DNA of 36,368 nt from Ruminococcus sp. (GTDB lineage Bacteria; Bacillota; Clostridia; Oscillospirales; Ruminococcaceae): NCBI GenBank assembly GCA_017624895.1, contig JAGAMB010000019.1, positions 1-36,368 of the forward strand. Reading direction: 5' to 3'. The position numbers were made by a program, and so were the translations under genes. Positions 7,553-15,431 of this stretch are shown in pieces. The notes under the pieces are model-generated. The model was not told the origin of the DNA, made no database searches, and saw only the letters and a list, made by a program, of their open reading frames with translations. Position 1 is the first letter of the stretch. Each line of letters begins with the position of its first letter.

Positions 7553-7983
7553 TTGCTATCGGATGCGACCACGCTGCTGTTGAAATGAAAAAGGAAATTA
7601 TAAAGACTCTTTCCGAAAAAGGTTTTGAGTTCAAGGATATGGGTACTGACGGTGAACCCTGCGACTATCCAAATATGGCGGAGGCTGTATGCGGAGTTGT
7701 CACATCAGGCGAATGTGAAAGGGGTATTCTCCTCTGCGGTACAGGTATCGGTATGTCAATCGCCGCTAACAAGATAAAGGGAATACGTGCTGCGTTGTGT
7801 GCGGATTCTTTTTCAACAAAGTATACCCGTCTGCACAATGATTCAAATGTTATGTGTATGGGTGCAAGAACAACAGGTGTAGGACTTGCCTGTGAGCTTG
7901 CCGAGATTTTCCTTACAACCGGCTTTGAAGGCGGCAGACATCAGCGCAGAGTTGACCTTATTACTGCTCTTGAAAACAAGTAA
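7549..7983 (+). CDS. rpiB: Ribose-5-phosphate isomerase B
   Basis: It interconverts ribose 5-phosphate and ribulose 5-phosphate in the pentose phosphate pathway; some relatives act on allose or galactose phosphates. GCDHAA at residues 5-10, the active-site segment LLCGTGIGMSIAANK with Cys63, and NVMCMGART are typical of RpiB/LacAB. The length of 144 residues fits. AAAAGGAG lies upstream, and the ATG overlaps the tsaB stop as ATGA. There are no sugar-transport or lac-type neighbours, so the housekeeping function is the best reading. Confidence 0.95.
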   Translation: MIAIGCDHAAVEMKKEIIKTLSEKGFEFKDMGTDGEPCDYPNMAEAVCGVVTSGECERGILLCGTGIGMSIAANKIKGIRAALCADSFSTKYTRLHNDSNVMCMGARTTGVGLACELAEIFLTTGFEGGRHQRRVDLITALENK

Positions 7984-8027
7984 TCCGCTTGTTTGGAAGA
8001 TATAAAGATTATTGGAGGTAAATAACA

Positions 8028-8480
8028 ATGGCAAAAAAATCAAAGTATGAAAACGAGCTTGACAAAGCTTACCGCGATCTCAGGGATTACAACGACAGAC
8101 GTGATAAGAACAGAAACGACCTGTTACAGTTCTTTGTAGGACTTCTTATGCTGGCGGCAGGTGTATTTATGATATTCCAGAATCTGAGTATCGAAAGCAC
8201 ATGGGGCTACGGCGGTTATTTATTCAGCTTCGGCGGATTCAATCTGCCAAACGGAACTGTATTTGTTCCCCTTTTCATAGGCATTGTAATGTTGTTCCTT
8301 ATGGAAAGAAAAATCTTCGGCTGGATTTTCGTTGCTGTAGGAATTGTTATAATCCTTGCAGCGGTACTTATGAGCGTCCGTATGCACTGGATAAGAACAA
8401 ATGCATATATGTTCGTGCTTATGTTCGGGCTCACCGCAGCAGGCGGCGGACTTGTTCTCAGACAATTATTCAAGAAATAA
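8028..8480 (+). CDS. Small membrane protein of unknown function
   Basis: I do not recognise this 150-residue protein. The first 30 residues are highly charged (KKSKYENELDKAYRDLRDYN...) and could form a short amphipathic or coiled helix. Four hydrophobic segments follow, at about 33-52, 76-94, 97-116 and 124-145, with Gly-rich stretches in the loop between the first two. It has no signal peptide and no Cys/His motif. GGAGG lies 10 bp before the ATG. It starts 44 bp after rpiB and ends 4 bp before a strong terminator, so it is probably the last gene of the fhs-tsaE-tsaB-rpiB unit. No function can be inferred from the neighbours. Confidence 0.8.
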   Translation: MAKKSKYENELDKAYRDLRDYNDRRDKNRNDLLQFFVGLLMLAAGVFMIFQNLSIESTWGYGGYLFSFGGFNLPNGTVFVPLFIGIVMLFLMERKIFGWIFVAVGIVIILAAVLMSVRMHWIRTNAYMFVLMFGLTAAGGGLVLRQLFKK

Positions 8481-8484
8481 CAAT

Positions 8485-8512
8485 AAAGGGTATCGCCTCT
8501 GCGATACCCTTT
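8485..8512 (+). terminator. Terminator of the fhs-rpiB unit (GGTATC family)
   Basis: AAAGGGTATCGC and GCGATACCCTTT are perfect 12-bp arms around CTCT. The same GGGTATCGC stem recurs in the terminator at 27171. Confidence 0.85.
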
Positions 8513-8517
8513 ATATT

Positions 8518-8541
8518 TATACCAATCCTTAAAACAACAGC
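8518..8541 (-). repeat. Solo end of the MITE-like family
   Basis: TATACCAATCCTTAAAACAACAG matches the reverse complement of the right end seen at 4434-4478 and 4684-4712. It lies directly after the terminator of the fhs unit. Confidence 0.55.
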
Positions 8542-8631
8542 TATATATCGTAAATCTGTGTAGTACGTTGTAACGCTTAAAACTTTACTTTTTTCTATTC
8601 ATAATAAATACAAAAGGGTGATTTCCCACCA

Positions 8632-8886
8632 AAGAGGACAACCTACGGGGCAAAAGGGAGGGAAAAAGAAAAATGGCACAAAAGTCAGGCGGGGTACCCC
8701 TGCTGGTGATTTGCCCTACACAAAATTTTACATTAAAATAAAAATCTTGTATCTAAAGTAATATAACATTAGAACAAGATGTCAGCGGCGACTCGCCGCA
8801 CTCCCTTTTTCCCCTACGGTTTTCCTCTCTGGAACTCTCTTTTCCCTTTCCCCTTTTTCCCTCCCTTTGCTGACTTTTGAACTCAG
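8632..8886. repeat. Imperfect inverted repeat in a gene-free gap
   Basis: The stretch at about 8635-8661 (GAGGACAACC...AAAAGGGAG) matches the reverse complement of about 8801-8827 at 22 of 27 positions. A third purine/pyrimidine segment (8856-8871) repeats the reverse complement of AAAGGGAGGGAAAAAG from 8654-8669. Between them lie GGGGTACCCC (8691-8700) and a 7-bp hairpin ATCTTGT/ACAAGAT (about 8744-8780). I see no gene in 8481-9051, and the origin of this block is unknown. Confidence 0.5.
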
Positions 8887-9002
8887 GGGATTGTTATATA
8901 TGAAAAAGGCAAGTCTTTTTATACGGTTCAGGTGGTCTTTTCAGGAGTATGTTTTGATTTTTTTGCCAAGATAAAATATAAAGTTTTAAATGTTACAGCG
9001 TA

Positions 9003-9055
9003 GTAGGGGCGGATATTATCCGCCCGCAATTTCGGAACGAAATTTATGTTTTTAG
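9003..9055 (-). repeat. REP-like dispersed repeat, copy 2
   Basis: GTAGGGGCGGATATTATCCG, then CCCGCAATTTCGG and a degraded AAATTCAGGTTTTT end. It is the inverse orientation of the copies at 4199 and 18050. Its outer end contains the TAA stop codon of the lipoprotein gene at 9052. Confidence 0.7.
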
Positions 9056-10134
9056 TATTGTATACTCAATACATACATATCATCATTTTTCATATAGTTT
9101 ACTGTATCACTGATTTCTGCATAGTCAGTCAGCTCCCATAGCTCTCCATTTTCAAGAAGTCCGTTTACAGCAGCTTCATATGCCGATTTATCCGCAAACA
9201 TCATCTCTGTGCTGTCCGAATCGGGCGATGAGGTTATAGCTTCGCCCACAGCTTCTTTAGTGTATATGGTTATATAGCTGTTATTGCGGACATAATAGTT
9301 TTCCTCCATTGAGTAGCACAACGGAATGAAATACTGATTTTCGTCCAATATACGGTTTTTGTTCATCCTCGCATCATCAATAATACAATACATATGCGTA
9401 AACGGATTGTTTTTATCATCTGTATCATCCCATGTAACATCGAGCCAGTAATATCTGCCATTCAGATTTATGTAATTCCACGCATGACCTGATATTTCGC
9501 CGTTTTCATCAGTTACATCTCCGGTGACAACTCCGGACTCTATTCCAAGGCATTTCATCATATAGGAAAAGCCCTCGGCATAGCCGCCGCATATGGCTTT
9601 CCCCTGAACAAGACAGCCGTATGATGTATCCCACAGACCGCTTATATCATTATCCGCATTAAATTCATCGTACACCGTATTTTCGGCTATATAGTCGTGA
9701 ATATATATCACTTTGCCGAAATCGTCAAGACCGTCAGGCATACCTGCTATAATTTTATCAGCGGCACTTTCAAGTTCTCCCAGCATGGCCAGAAGCTCCT
9801 CAGAAGAATAATCGCTCAACGAATCAAATTCACAGGTTATGCTGTTGTTCTCCTCAACAGTAACAAAGGAGTCGATCCAGAAAAATTCGGGATATTTCTG
9901 CTCAATTTTTTTATGAGCCTTTTTTATATCTGTAAAGCCGATAGCTCCCTCAAAGCTGAAAGATGAACTTCCTGCTTCAAGTTCCTTAACAATATCTGAA
10001 TAAAGCTGCTCATCGTTAATATGATTATCCGTTTCCGAATCTGAAGAAACATTGTAATCATACACAGAAGCTTCACAGCCGGTCAGCAGAACAGCTGTAA
10101 TTATCGCAGAAGCCGCTTTTTTTATAATACTCAT
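9052..10134 (-). CDS. Transglutaminase-like lipoprotein (second of a tandem pair)
   Basis: An exported, lipid-anchored protein of 360 residues. The signal peptide ends in a lipobox (LLTGC, Cys about residue 20). The transglutaminase/peptidase-like core carries the Cys-His-Asp triad: Cys in KAICGGYAEG, His in SGHAWNYI, Asp in WLDVTWDD. The start is the ATG at 10134, which shares one base with the stop of the upstream gene (TGATG); an upstream in-frame codon at 10167 would spoil the signal peptide. It is a clear paralog of the next gene, similar in length and order of motifs. Bacterial members act as cysteine peptidases or amidases, often on cell-wall material, but the substrate is not known here. 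Its stop codon lies inside a REP-like repeat. Confidence 0.88.
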   Translation of the reverse strand: MSIIKKAASAIITAVLLTGCEASVYDYNVSSDSETDNHINDEQLYSDIVKELEAGSSSFSFEGAIGFTDIKKAHKKIEQKYPEFFWIDSFVTVEENNSITCEFDSLSDYSSEELLAMLGELESAADKIIAGMPDGLDDFGKVIYIHDYIAENTVYDEFNADNDISGLWDTSYGCLVQGKAICGGYAEGFSYMMKCLGIESGVVTGDVTDENGEISGHAWNYINLNGRYYWLDVTWDDTDDKNNPFTHMYCIIDDARMNKNRILDENQYFIPLCYSMEENYYVRNNSYITIYTKEAVGEAITSSPDSDSTEMMFADKSAYEAAVNGLLENGELWELTDYAEISDTVNYMKNDDMYVLSIQY

Positions 10135-11237
10135 CAGCCATCCTCGCCTAAAAGCAGCGTCAGGCAATACATTTCATCGGTGCGGACATATTTTAAATCT
10201 TCAACGCCTTCTGCTTTTGTAAGCTTCGCTTTTCCGATAAGCTCATTCAGCGCCTCGCTGTATGCCTCAAAGCTTCCGAACATAAGCTCGCACTTTTCCT
10301 TATCGGAATTTTCGCCCACATAGCTTAATATTTCATTTTCATCATAAACCTCGAAATATCCGCCGTTTTTTACAATGTAATTGTTTTCGGAAGATGTACA
10401 TTCAGGTACATTCGGCTGAAGTCTGTCAAAAGTACGTGAACGAAGAAGCTGGTCGGTGGTCACAAGACAATATGTATGCAGCGGCGTTCCACTCTCGTCA
10501 TCGTCCCACGTTGTATCTACCCAGTAATATTCGCCATCAAGCTTAACATAATTCCATGCATGATTTGAACCCGTACATACTCCGCACTCAATATCCAGCA
10601 TATTCATAAGAAACTGGAATGTCTCCGCATAGCCTGCGCATACAGCATCACCCTCAATAAGACAGCCGTAGAGATTATGACACATTCCCCTTCCGTCCTT
10701 CAATGCGCCTATATGGTCATAGACTGTATTTTCAATGATATAATCGTGTACAAAAACTACCTTTTCATAATCGCTGCTGCCCTTGGGAATTTTTTTGATA
10801 ATATCTTCTGCCGCTGCATATATTTCCTCAGTCATTTCAGGGATATCTTCTTTTTCTATATCCTCCAGCACAGAAAGATGAACCTCGGCACCATCAGGCG
10901 CGGTTTCAGAGTAATAGCTGTTACCTGTCCAGAAAATCTGCGGACAATCAGTATTCAGCTGAACAAGTATTTTGTCAACATCACGGGATTTTACCTTTGT
11001 ATCAACTTTTACTGTAGGTGAGCCTTTTTCGAGAGCTTCACAAAGCTCATCATACCACTCGATTTCGTGAACATAATCAGCAACGCTCTCCACATATGGC
11101 ATCTCATTAGCCACAGGCTCAACCGGCGGCTCGATCTCGTTAACAACAGCAATCTCCCCGGCAAGATCTGTTACAAAGGAGCAGCTGCACAGAAGTACCG
11201 ACGCAGCAAGCGCCGAAGCAATTTTCAGAATTTTCAT
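10134..11237 (-). CDS. Transglutaminase-like lipoprotein (first of a tandem pair)
   Basis: A 367-residue lipoprotein with signal peptide and lipobox LLCSC (Cys19). The transglutaminase-like core has Cys in DAVCAGYAETF, His in GSNHAWNYV and Asp in WVDTTWDDDE, so the triad is intact. The N-terminal 100 residues are probably a linker and small domain. GGGGGT lies about 8 bp before the ATG. It follows ldh after 42 bp with no clear terminator between them, so it may be read from the hpt promoter. The duplicate downstream begins on its stop codon. Several surface-located Firmicutes proteins with this domain are wall-associated, but the target here cannot be read from the sequence. Confidence 0.88.
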   Translation of the reverse strand: MKILKIASALAASVLLCSCSFVTDLAGEIAVVNEIEPPVEPVANEMPYVESVADYVHEIEWYDELCEALEKGSPTVKVDTKVKSRDVDKILVQLNTDCPQIFWTGNSYYSETAPDGAEVHLSVLEDIEKEDIPEMTEEIYAAAEDIIKKIPKGSSDYEKVVFVHDYIIENTVYDHIGALKDGRGMCHNLYGCLIEGDAVCAGYAETFQFLMNMLDIECGVCTGSNHAWNYVKLDGEYYWVDTTWDDDESGTPLHTYCLVTTDQLLRSRTFDRLQPNVPECTSSENNYIVKNGGYFEVYDENEILSYVGENSDKEKCELMFGSFEAYSEALNELIGKAKLTKAEGVEDLKYVRTDEMYCLTLLLGEDG

Positions 11238-11279
11238 AATTTTACCCCCAATAATAAATCAATCTTTTTATAACTTCTT

Positions 11280-12230
11280 TCAGATAACTCCATCAAAGCC
11301 TTTTTCAAGAACTTCAACAGAGTTTCTGAAACTTTCAAGCTCCTCCTCTGTGAGAGAAAGCTCGATTATTTCCTTAACACCGTTTCGACCGATTATACAC
11401 GGAACCCCTGCAAAAACATTCCTGCAGCCATATTCGCCGCACAGCTTTGCTGAAACGGTAAGAACGCTGTTTTCATCGCCAAGTATAGCCTTGACAATAC
11501 GTGTTATAGCCATTCCGATACCGTAGTAGGTAGCATTTTTCGCCTCTATTATCTTGTAGGCAGCCGTGCGTACCTGCTCCTCTATCTTCTTCATATCCTC
11601 AATACAGTAAACACAGCCATTATCTTCAAGAACCTCTGTAATCCGCTTTGTAGCAAGCATCATCTGAGAAATCGGAGCAAATTCACTATCACCGTGTTCA
11701 CCCATAACATAAGCATGGATATTTTTCGGATCGACCATAAAATAATCGCCCAGAAGATAACGCAAACGGGCAGTATCGAGAGATGTACCTGTACCGATAA
11801 CCCGTGAAGCGCCAAAGCGTGACAACTCATAGGTTACTCTCGTCATAATGTCAACAGGATTTGTAGCAACAAGAAAAATCCCGTCAAATCCCGATTTTAC
11901 AACAGGAGTAATGATAGAACGAAATACTCCTGCATTACGCTGAAGCAGGTCAAGACGAGTTTCCCCATCCTTTTGTGCAACTCCTGCGGCTATAACAACT
12001 ATATCCGCATCCTTGCAGTCGTTGTATTCGCCAGCGTAGATCTTCATATTCGATTTACCGAAAGCAAGACCGTGGTTAAGATCCATAGCCTCGCCCTCAG
12101 CTCGTTTTTTATTGATATCAATCAGAACAAGCTCATTGCATATTCCGCCCTGATTTACAAGAGCGTATGCAAAACTCATACCTACCATTCCTGTACCGAT
12201 AAGTACAACCTTTCTTTTATTCATATTCAT
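11280..12230 (-). CDS. ldh: L-lactate dehydrogenase
   Basis: It reduces pyruvate to L-lactate with NADH, regenerating NAD in fermentation. The 316-residue protein has the dinucleotide fold GTGMVGMSFAYAL at the N-terminus, the catalytic loop AQKDGETRLDLLQRN and the His-Asp signature GEHGDSEFAPIS. The Gln in the AQKDGETR loop fits lactate rather than malate dehydrogenase. Three starts are possible in frame (TTG 12236, ATG 12230, ATG 12224). GAGG is 7 bp before the ATG at 12230, so I choose that one. It lies 9 bp after hpt and is probably transcribed with it. Confidence 0.95.
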   Translation of the reverse strand: MNMNKRKVVLIGTGMVGMSFAYALVNQGGICNELVLIDINKKRAEGEAMDLNHGLAFGKSNMKIYAGEYNDCKDADIVVIAAGVAQKDGETRLDLLQRNAGVFRSIITPVVKSGFDGIFLVATNPVDIMTRVTYELSRFGASRVIGTGTSLDTARLRYLLGDYFMVDPKNIHAYVMGEHGDSEFAPISQMMLATKRITEVLEDNGCVYCIEDMKKIEEQVRTAAYKIIEAKNATYYGIGMAITRIVKAILGDENSVLTVSAKLCGEYGCRNVFAGVPCIIGRNGVKEIIELSLTEEELESFRNSVEVLEKGFDGVI

Positions 12231-12239
12231 TTCCAAACC

Positions 12240-12779
12240 TCATATTTCAGCTATATACGGCAGATTTCTATAGTAATCGTCATAGTCAAGACCATATCCC
12301 ACAACAAATACATCAGGTATTACAAACAAGCTGTAATCAGCTGTAAATTCAACAACCCGTCGCTCCGGCTTATCAAGAAGCGTCACGACCGTAAAGGAAT
12401 GAGGATTTCTTTTTTTCAATATTTCCGTGATTTTTTTCAAGGTGCGTCCTGTATCTATGATATCCTCCGCAATAACCACATTATATTCGGAAATATCCTT
12501 TTCAATGTCAAGGATAATATCCACCTCTCCCATTGATTGTGTTCCATTATAGCTTTTCGCTGACATAAATGCAATTTCACAGGGAACTGTTATTGCTCTT
12601 GCAAGGTCAGCAAGAAAAACGAAACAGCCATTGAGAATACCTACAAGGAGGATAGGTCTGCCATCATAAAGGCTGTCAACATACTCTCCCGCCTTGCTTA
12701 TTTTTTCCTGTATTTCCTCTGAAGTTATTATAACCCTCTTTACTGAGTTTATGTATTCTTCCTTATTTGTAATTTTCAT
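12240..12779 (-). CDS. hpt: Hypoxanthine phosphoribosyltransferase
   Basis: A purine salvage enzyme that converts hypoxanthine or guanine plus PRPP into IMP or GMP. The PRPP-binding motif VVIAEDIIDTGRTL is complete. ILNGCFVFLADLAR and the C-terminal DVFVVGYGLDYDDYYRNLPYI are typical of the family. Length is the usual 179 residues. The ribosome site (GGCGGTG, 11 bp away) is not ideal, but there is a perfect promoter upstream. In many Firmicutes hpt neighbours tilS and ftsH; here it heads a unit with ldh, which is unusual. Confidence 0.96.
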   Translation of the reverse strand: MKITNKEEYINSVKRVIITSEEIQEKISKAGEYVDSLYDGRPILLVGILNGCFVFLADLARAITVPCEIAFMSAKSYNGTQSMGEVDIILDIEKDISEYNVVIAEDIIDTGRTLKKITEILKKRNPHSFTVVTLLDKPERRVVEFTADYSLFVIPDVFVVGYGLDYDDYYRNLPYIAEI

Positions 12780-12852
12780 TTATATTTTACACCGCCTTTG
12801 GCTTTAATATTTATCTCCAAAACAGCAATAGACCTTATAAATAATTATATAT

Positions 12853-12881
12853 ATTATACAAGATTTTACACAAAATGTCAA
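12853..12881 (-). promoter_or_regulatory. Consensus sigma-A promoter for hpt-ldh
   Basis: Minus-strand TTGACA (12881-12876) and TATAAT (12858-12853) with a 17-bp spacer, a perfect match to consensus, about 75 bp ahead of the hpt ATG. Confidence 0.8.
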
Positions 12882-12900
12882 TAGCTGATAAAATCAAATT

Positions 12901-12924
12901 GAGGGTATCAAAAATGATACCCTC
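12901..12924 (-). terminator. Terminator after the PAS gene
   Basis: GAGGGTATCA and TGATACCCTC are perfect 10-bp arms around AAAA, 8 bp past the stop, followed on the minus strand by an AT-rich tract with TTTT. It belongs to the GGTATC terminator family of this window. Confidence 0.75.
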
Positions 12925-12931
12925 AGCAATT

Positions 12932-14548
12932 TTAATGATTAATGTAAAAAATAAAGCTCGCATTTATATTCTTATCCTTCTTATGAAGCATAACAATAAG
13001 GCGGATACTCATATCCTTACCTTTCACACTATAACTCAGGTCAATTACTTCCATTCCCTCTTTATATGCCGCTATCAGACTTCGACGGCTGCGGACGATC
13101 CCGATTTTTTCGCTGTCGGAAGTAATTCGCGTACTGCCGAACATCTCACGGGCAAAGTTATCATAATAGGCAGGCACTTCTATGCCAAGTTCCTCTGTTA
13201 TATCATTTCCTTCTTTTGTTATTAAAGGTTCAGTAAGTATACCCTCAGTCAGATCAATGGTGAAAAAGGCAAAGCTTCCGATTGACAGAGCCGCTTTATA
13301 GCGCTGACGCTCCTCCTCAATACGATTTTCAAAAACCTCCTGCTCAGTAATATCAATTATGGAACTTAAAATATATGTTCCTCCATCAGCAAATGTCAGC
13401 AGCTTTGTTGTACACTTCAACGCGGCTATTGTACCGTCCTTTTTCAGATTATGGAAAGAGTATTCAACGCTGTCACCGGGTTTTTTAAGCTTTCTTACAG
13501 CCTTACTGACGATCTTCTTATCCTCAGGTATAACCCTGTGCGAAACATCAAAGTTAAGAATTTCCGACTTCATTTCAGGAGCGTCGAACATTTTCCTTGC
13601 CTCCTGATTGAATACAAGAATATTTCTTTCAGGCAGAGTATATGCAAGGATTCCGCTGCCAAGCTGATCTGTCATTTCGTCAGTAAGCGAGAGAAGCTGC
13701 ATATTACGAGTTATAAGCGCCCGTCGCTGCTCCTCCTCTTTTTTACGAGAGTCTGTAATATCATTTGCAATGACATAAACATTCAGATGACCTGTTTCAT
13801 CATCCTTTGAAATCAGAGCGCTTACACGCGTATATCTGTCCTGAGATGGTATATAGTATTCCGTTATAACGTGCGTCTGACCGTTTTTGTATGCCTCGGC
13901 AATTCCCTTTGAGGTGAAATATTTTTCCATCCCTTTTTCAAGAAATGTCAGGTTCATCGCCTCGATATACTTCTGCGTCATATGATCAAAATTTACAGGA
14001 AGCTCCAAGCCAAGTGTTTTCACGATGCTTATTTCATTGGCTGTAACAAAATCTTCATAAACAAGGCCCTCGGTAAGATCAAAGAAAAAGCTGTACTCAC
14101 AATTTTTCATAAGAGCCTCTCGGCAGCTTTTACGTTCTCTTTTAAGCGATTTCATAAGCCGCACATTGCCTGTTATATCATTAAACGAGGCAAGTACATA
14201 TTTCTGACCGTTCTTGAAATCAAGTCTTTTCGTTACTGAACGGATATACTTTATACCGTTTTTTCCAATTATACGATATTCGTGTTCGACCTCTCCGCCA
14301 TCAGCCATCAGCCCTGCATTATCCCGCAGCACATATGTTCTGTCCTCAGGGTGAATCATTTTCTCGTGAAATTTCTTAAAAGCATCTGTTATATCGTCAT
14401 TTTTTCCACATTCAATAATATTGCGCGCCTCATCGTTTATGAAAATAACCTCATACTGCGGCACAGTATAAGCAAATACACCGCAGCTCACAGAATTAAG
14501 CAGCTCCATATGAAGTTCATTGATATTTTCTTTATTATTTTCGGACAT
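12932..14548 (-). CDS. Multi-PAS sensor protein without a recognisable output domain
   Basis: A 538-residue soluble protein made of an internally duplicated unit. Each half starts with a PAS domain (CGVFAYTVPQYEVIFINDEA near residue 20 and SGILAYTLPERNILVFNQEA near 300), ending in the PAC-type motif with NDIT or IDIT. Each is followed by a second, shorter PAS-like unit with DLTEG (about 159 and 435). Charged coiled linkers join them. No histidine kinase, GGDEF, EAL, HD-GYP or DNA-binding domain follows; the protein stops where module 2 would continue into its linker. The ATG at 14548 has GAGGGAG 8 bp ahead, so it is preferred over the GTG at 14557. It is a single-gene unit. It may signal by protein contact or be a truncated sensor. 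Confidence 0.8.
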   Translation of the reverse strand: MSENNKENINELHMELLNSVSCGVFAYTVPQYEVIFINDEARNIIECGKNDDITDAFKKFHEKMIHPEDRTYVLRDNAGLMADGGEVEHEYRIIGKNGIKYIRSVTKRLDFKNGQKYVLASFNDITGNVRLMKSLKRERKSCREALMKNCEYSFFFDLTEGLVYEDFVTANEISIVKTLGLELPVNFDHMTQKYIEAMNLTFLEKGMEKYFTSKGIAEAYKNGQTHVITEYYIPSQDRYTRVSALISKDDETGHLNVYVIANDITDSRKKEEEQRRALITRNMQLLSLTDEMTDQLGSGILAYTLPERNILVFNQEARKMFDAPEMKSEILNFDVSHRVIPEDKKIVSKAVRKLKKPGDSVEYSFHNLKKDGTIAALKCTTKLLTFADGGTYILSSIIDITEQEVFENRIEEERQRYKAALSIGSFAFFTIDLTEGILTEPLITKEGNDITEELGIEVPAYYDNFAREMFGSTRITSDSEKIGIVRSRRSLIAAYKEGMEVIDLSYSVKGKDMSIRLIVMLHKKDKNINASFIFYINH

Positions 14549-14599
14549 CTTATTCACTCCCTCTCAGACTTTATAAATTTCACATCTGAACATACTTTG

Positions 14600-14628
14600 A
14601 TTATAACACATTATACATAATATTTCAA
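14600..14628 (-). promoter_or_regulatory. Promoter of the PAS gene
   Basis: Minus-strand TTGAAA (14628-14623) and TATAAT (14605-14600), 17 bp apart, about 52 bp before the ATG. Confidence 0.7.
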
Positions 14629-14681
14629 TAGTTTTTCAACTTTTTATTGAAATCCGTTTAAAGTTTACATTTTGTTAAAAA

Positions 14682-14710
14682 ACGCACACAGACTTTTCGT
14701 CCGTATGCGT
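14682..14710 (-). terminator. Terminator of thiT
   Basis: On the minus strand ACGCATACGGAC pairs with GTCTGTGTGCGT (two G-U pairs) around a GAAAA loop and is followed by TTTTTT. It lies about 9 bp after the stop codon. Confidence 0.8.
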
Positions 14711-14718
14711 TGTAAAAC

Positions 14719-15306
14719 TTATTGAGCTGCTGTTTTGAATATCTGTTTCTTTATGATCGGCACCCTGAACATAATAGCGGCGCCTATACAGGTAAATGTG
14801 ATCTCAGGAAGCATATAACACCCATTATAAATAAAACTGTACAGAAATGTATTGTCAATTGTCAAGCCATCCCAGAGCTTTCCTGCGCTGTGGAAAATAA
14901 CAGCACCGCTGACAAAGTGACAGATAAAGCGGATAAAAAGTGCCGCTGCCGTTCCGCTTACCCAGCCTGCCGCACCTTTTTTTCTGAACATTCCTGATAA
15001 ACCAATTGCCGTATACGCCAATATATAATCAAGAAGTATGCAGGCTATGAGCATTGCAGGTGTAAGTCCCCACGCAAAAATACCATCGCCTATTCCCTGC
15101 GCAAGCTGAAACAGCGAAAATATAAAGGATATCGCAAGGCCTTTTTTTACGCCGTGCTTTATACTGTACATAGCCGCAGGAAGCATACTCAGCATGGTTA
15201 CTGTGCCTCCCCACGGCAGCTTGAATATTATGGCATAACTCAGAACCACGCCCATGGCAATTACAAACGAACCCTCAACAAGAGGAAGTATTTTATTTTT
15301 ATTCAT
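14719..15306 (-). CDS. thiT: Thiamine-specific ECF transporter S component (ThiT/YuaJ family)
   Basis: A 195-residue membrane protein with six hydrophobic segments that binds thiamine and docks on the shared EcfA-EcfA'-EcfT energising module. Family signatures are LPWGGTVTMLSMLPAAMYSI near residue 30, the middle FSLFQLAQGIGDG, and FIYNGCYMLPEI near residue 160, which carries thiamine-contact residues in the family. ECF genes are elsewhere, as normal for group II transporters. ThiT genes are often under a TPP riboswitch, but only 54 bp separate the start from a good promoter region, so no riboswitch fits here. Its own promoter and terminator make it a single-gene unit. Confidence 0.88.
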   Translation of the reverse strand: MNKNKILPLVEGSFVIAMGVVLSYAIIFKLPWGGTVTMLSMLPAAMYSIKHGVKKGLAISFIFSLFQLAQGIGDGIFAWGLTPAMLIACILLDYILAYTAIGLSGMFRKKGAAGWVSGTAAALFIRFICHFVSGAVIFHSAGKLWDGLTIDNTFLYSFIYNGCYMLPEITFTCIGAAIMFRVPIIKKQIFKTAAQ

Positions 15307-15330
15307 ATATCCGAAACTCCTTTCTGATTT

Positions 15331-15359
15331 ATTATATCATATTTTTCCCCTGAAATCAA
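15331..15359 (-). promoter_or_regulatory. Promoter of thiT
   Basis: Minus-strand TTGATT (15359-15354) and TATAAT (15336-15331), 17 bp apart, about 25 bp before the start codon. The leader is therefore very short. Confidence 0.65.
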
Positions 15360-15375
15360 GTGGCTATAATGAAAA

Positions 15376-15403
15376 ACACGGTATCACCGAAGCGATACCG
15401 TGT
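15376..15403 (-). terminator. Terminator of the GGGtGRT gene
   Basis: ACACGGTATCGC on the minus strand pairs with GTGATACCGTGT around TTCG (one mismatch), followed by TTTTTC. A member of the GGTATC-stem terminator family. Confidence 0.85.
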
Positions 15404-15431
15404 CAATAAGCTTATATATCGGATTTATGAA

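Noticed and set aside
8632-8886. A protein-coding remnant in the inverted-repeat block
   Set aside because: All frames on both strands are short and broken, and no known motif is seen.
15307-15360. A TPP riboswitch ahead of thiT
   Set aside because: Only about 25 bp of leader fit between promoter and start codon, and no CTGAGA or ACCTGA motif is present.
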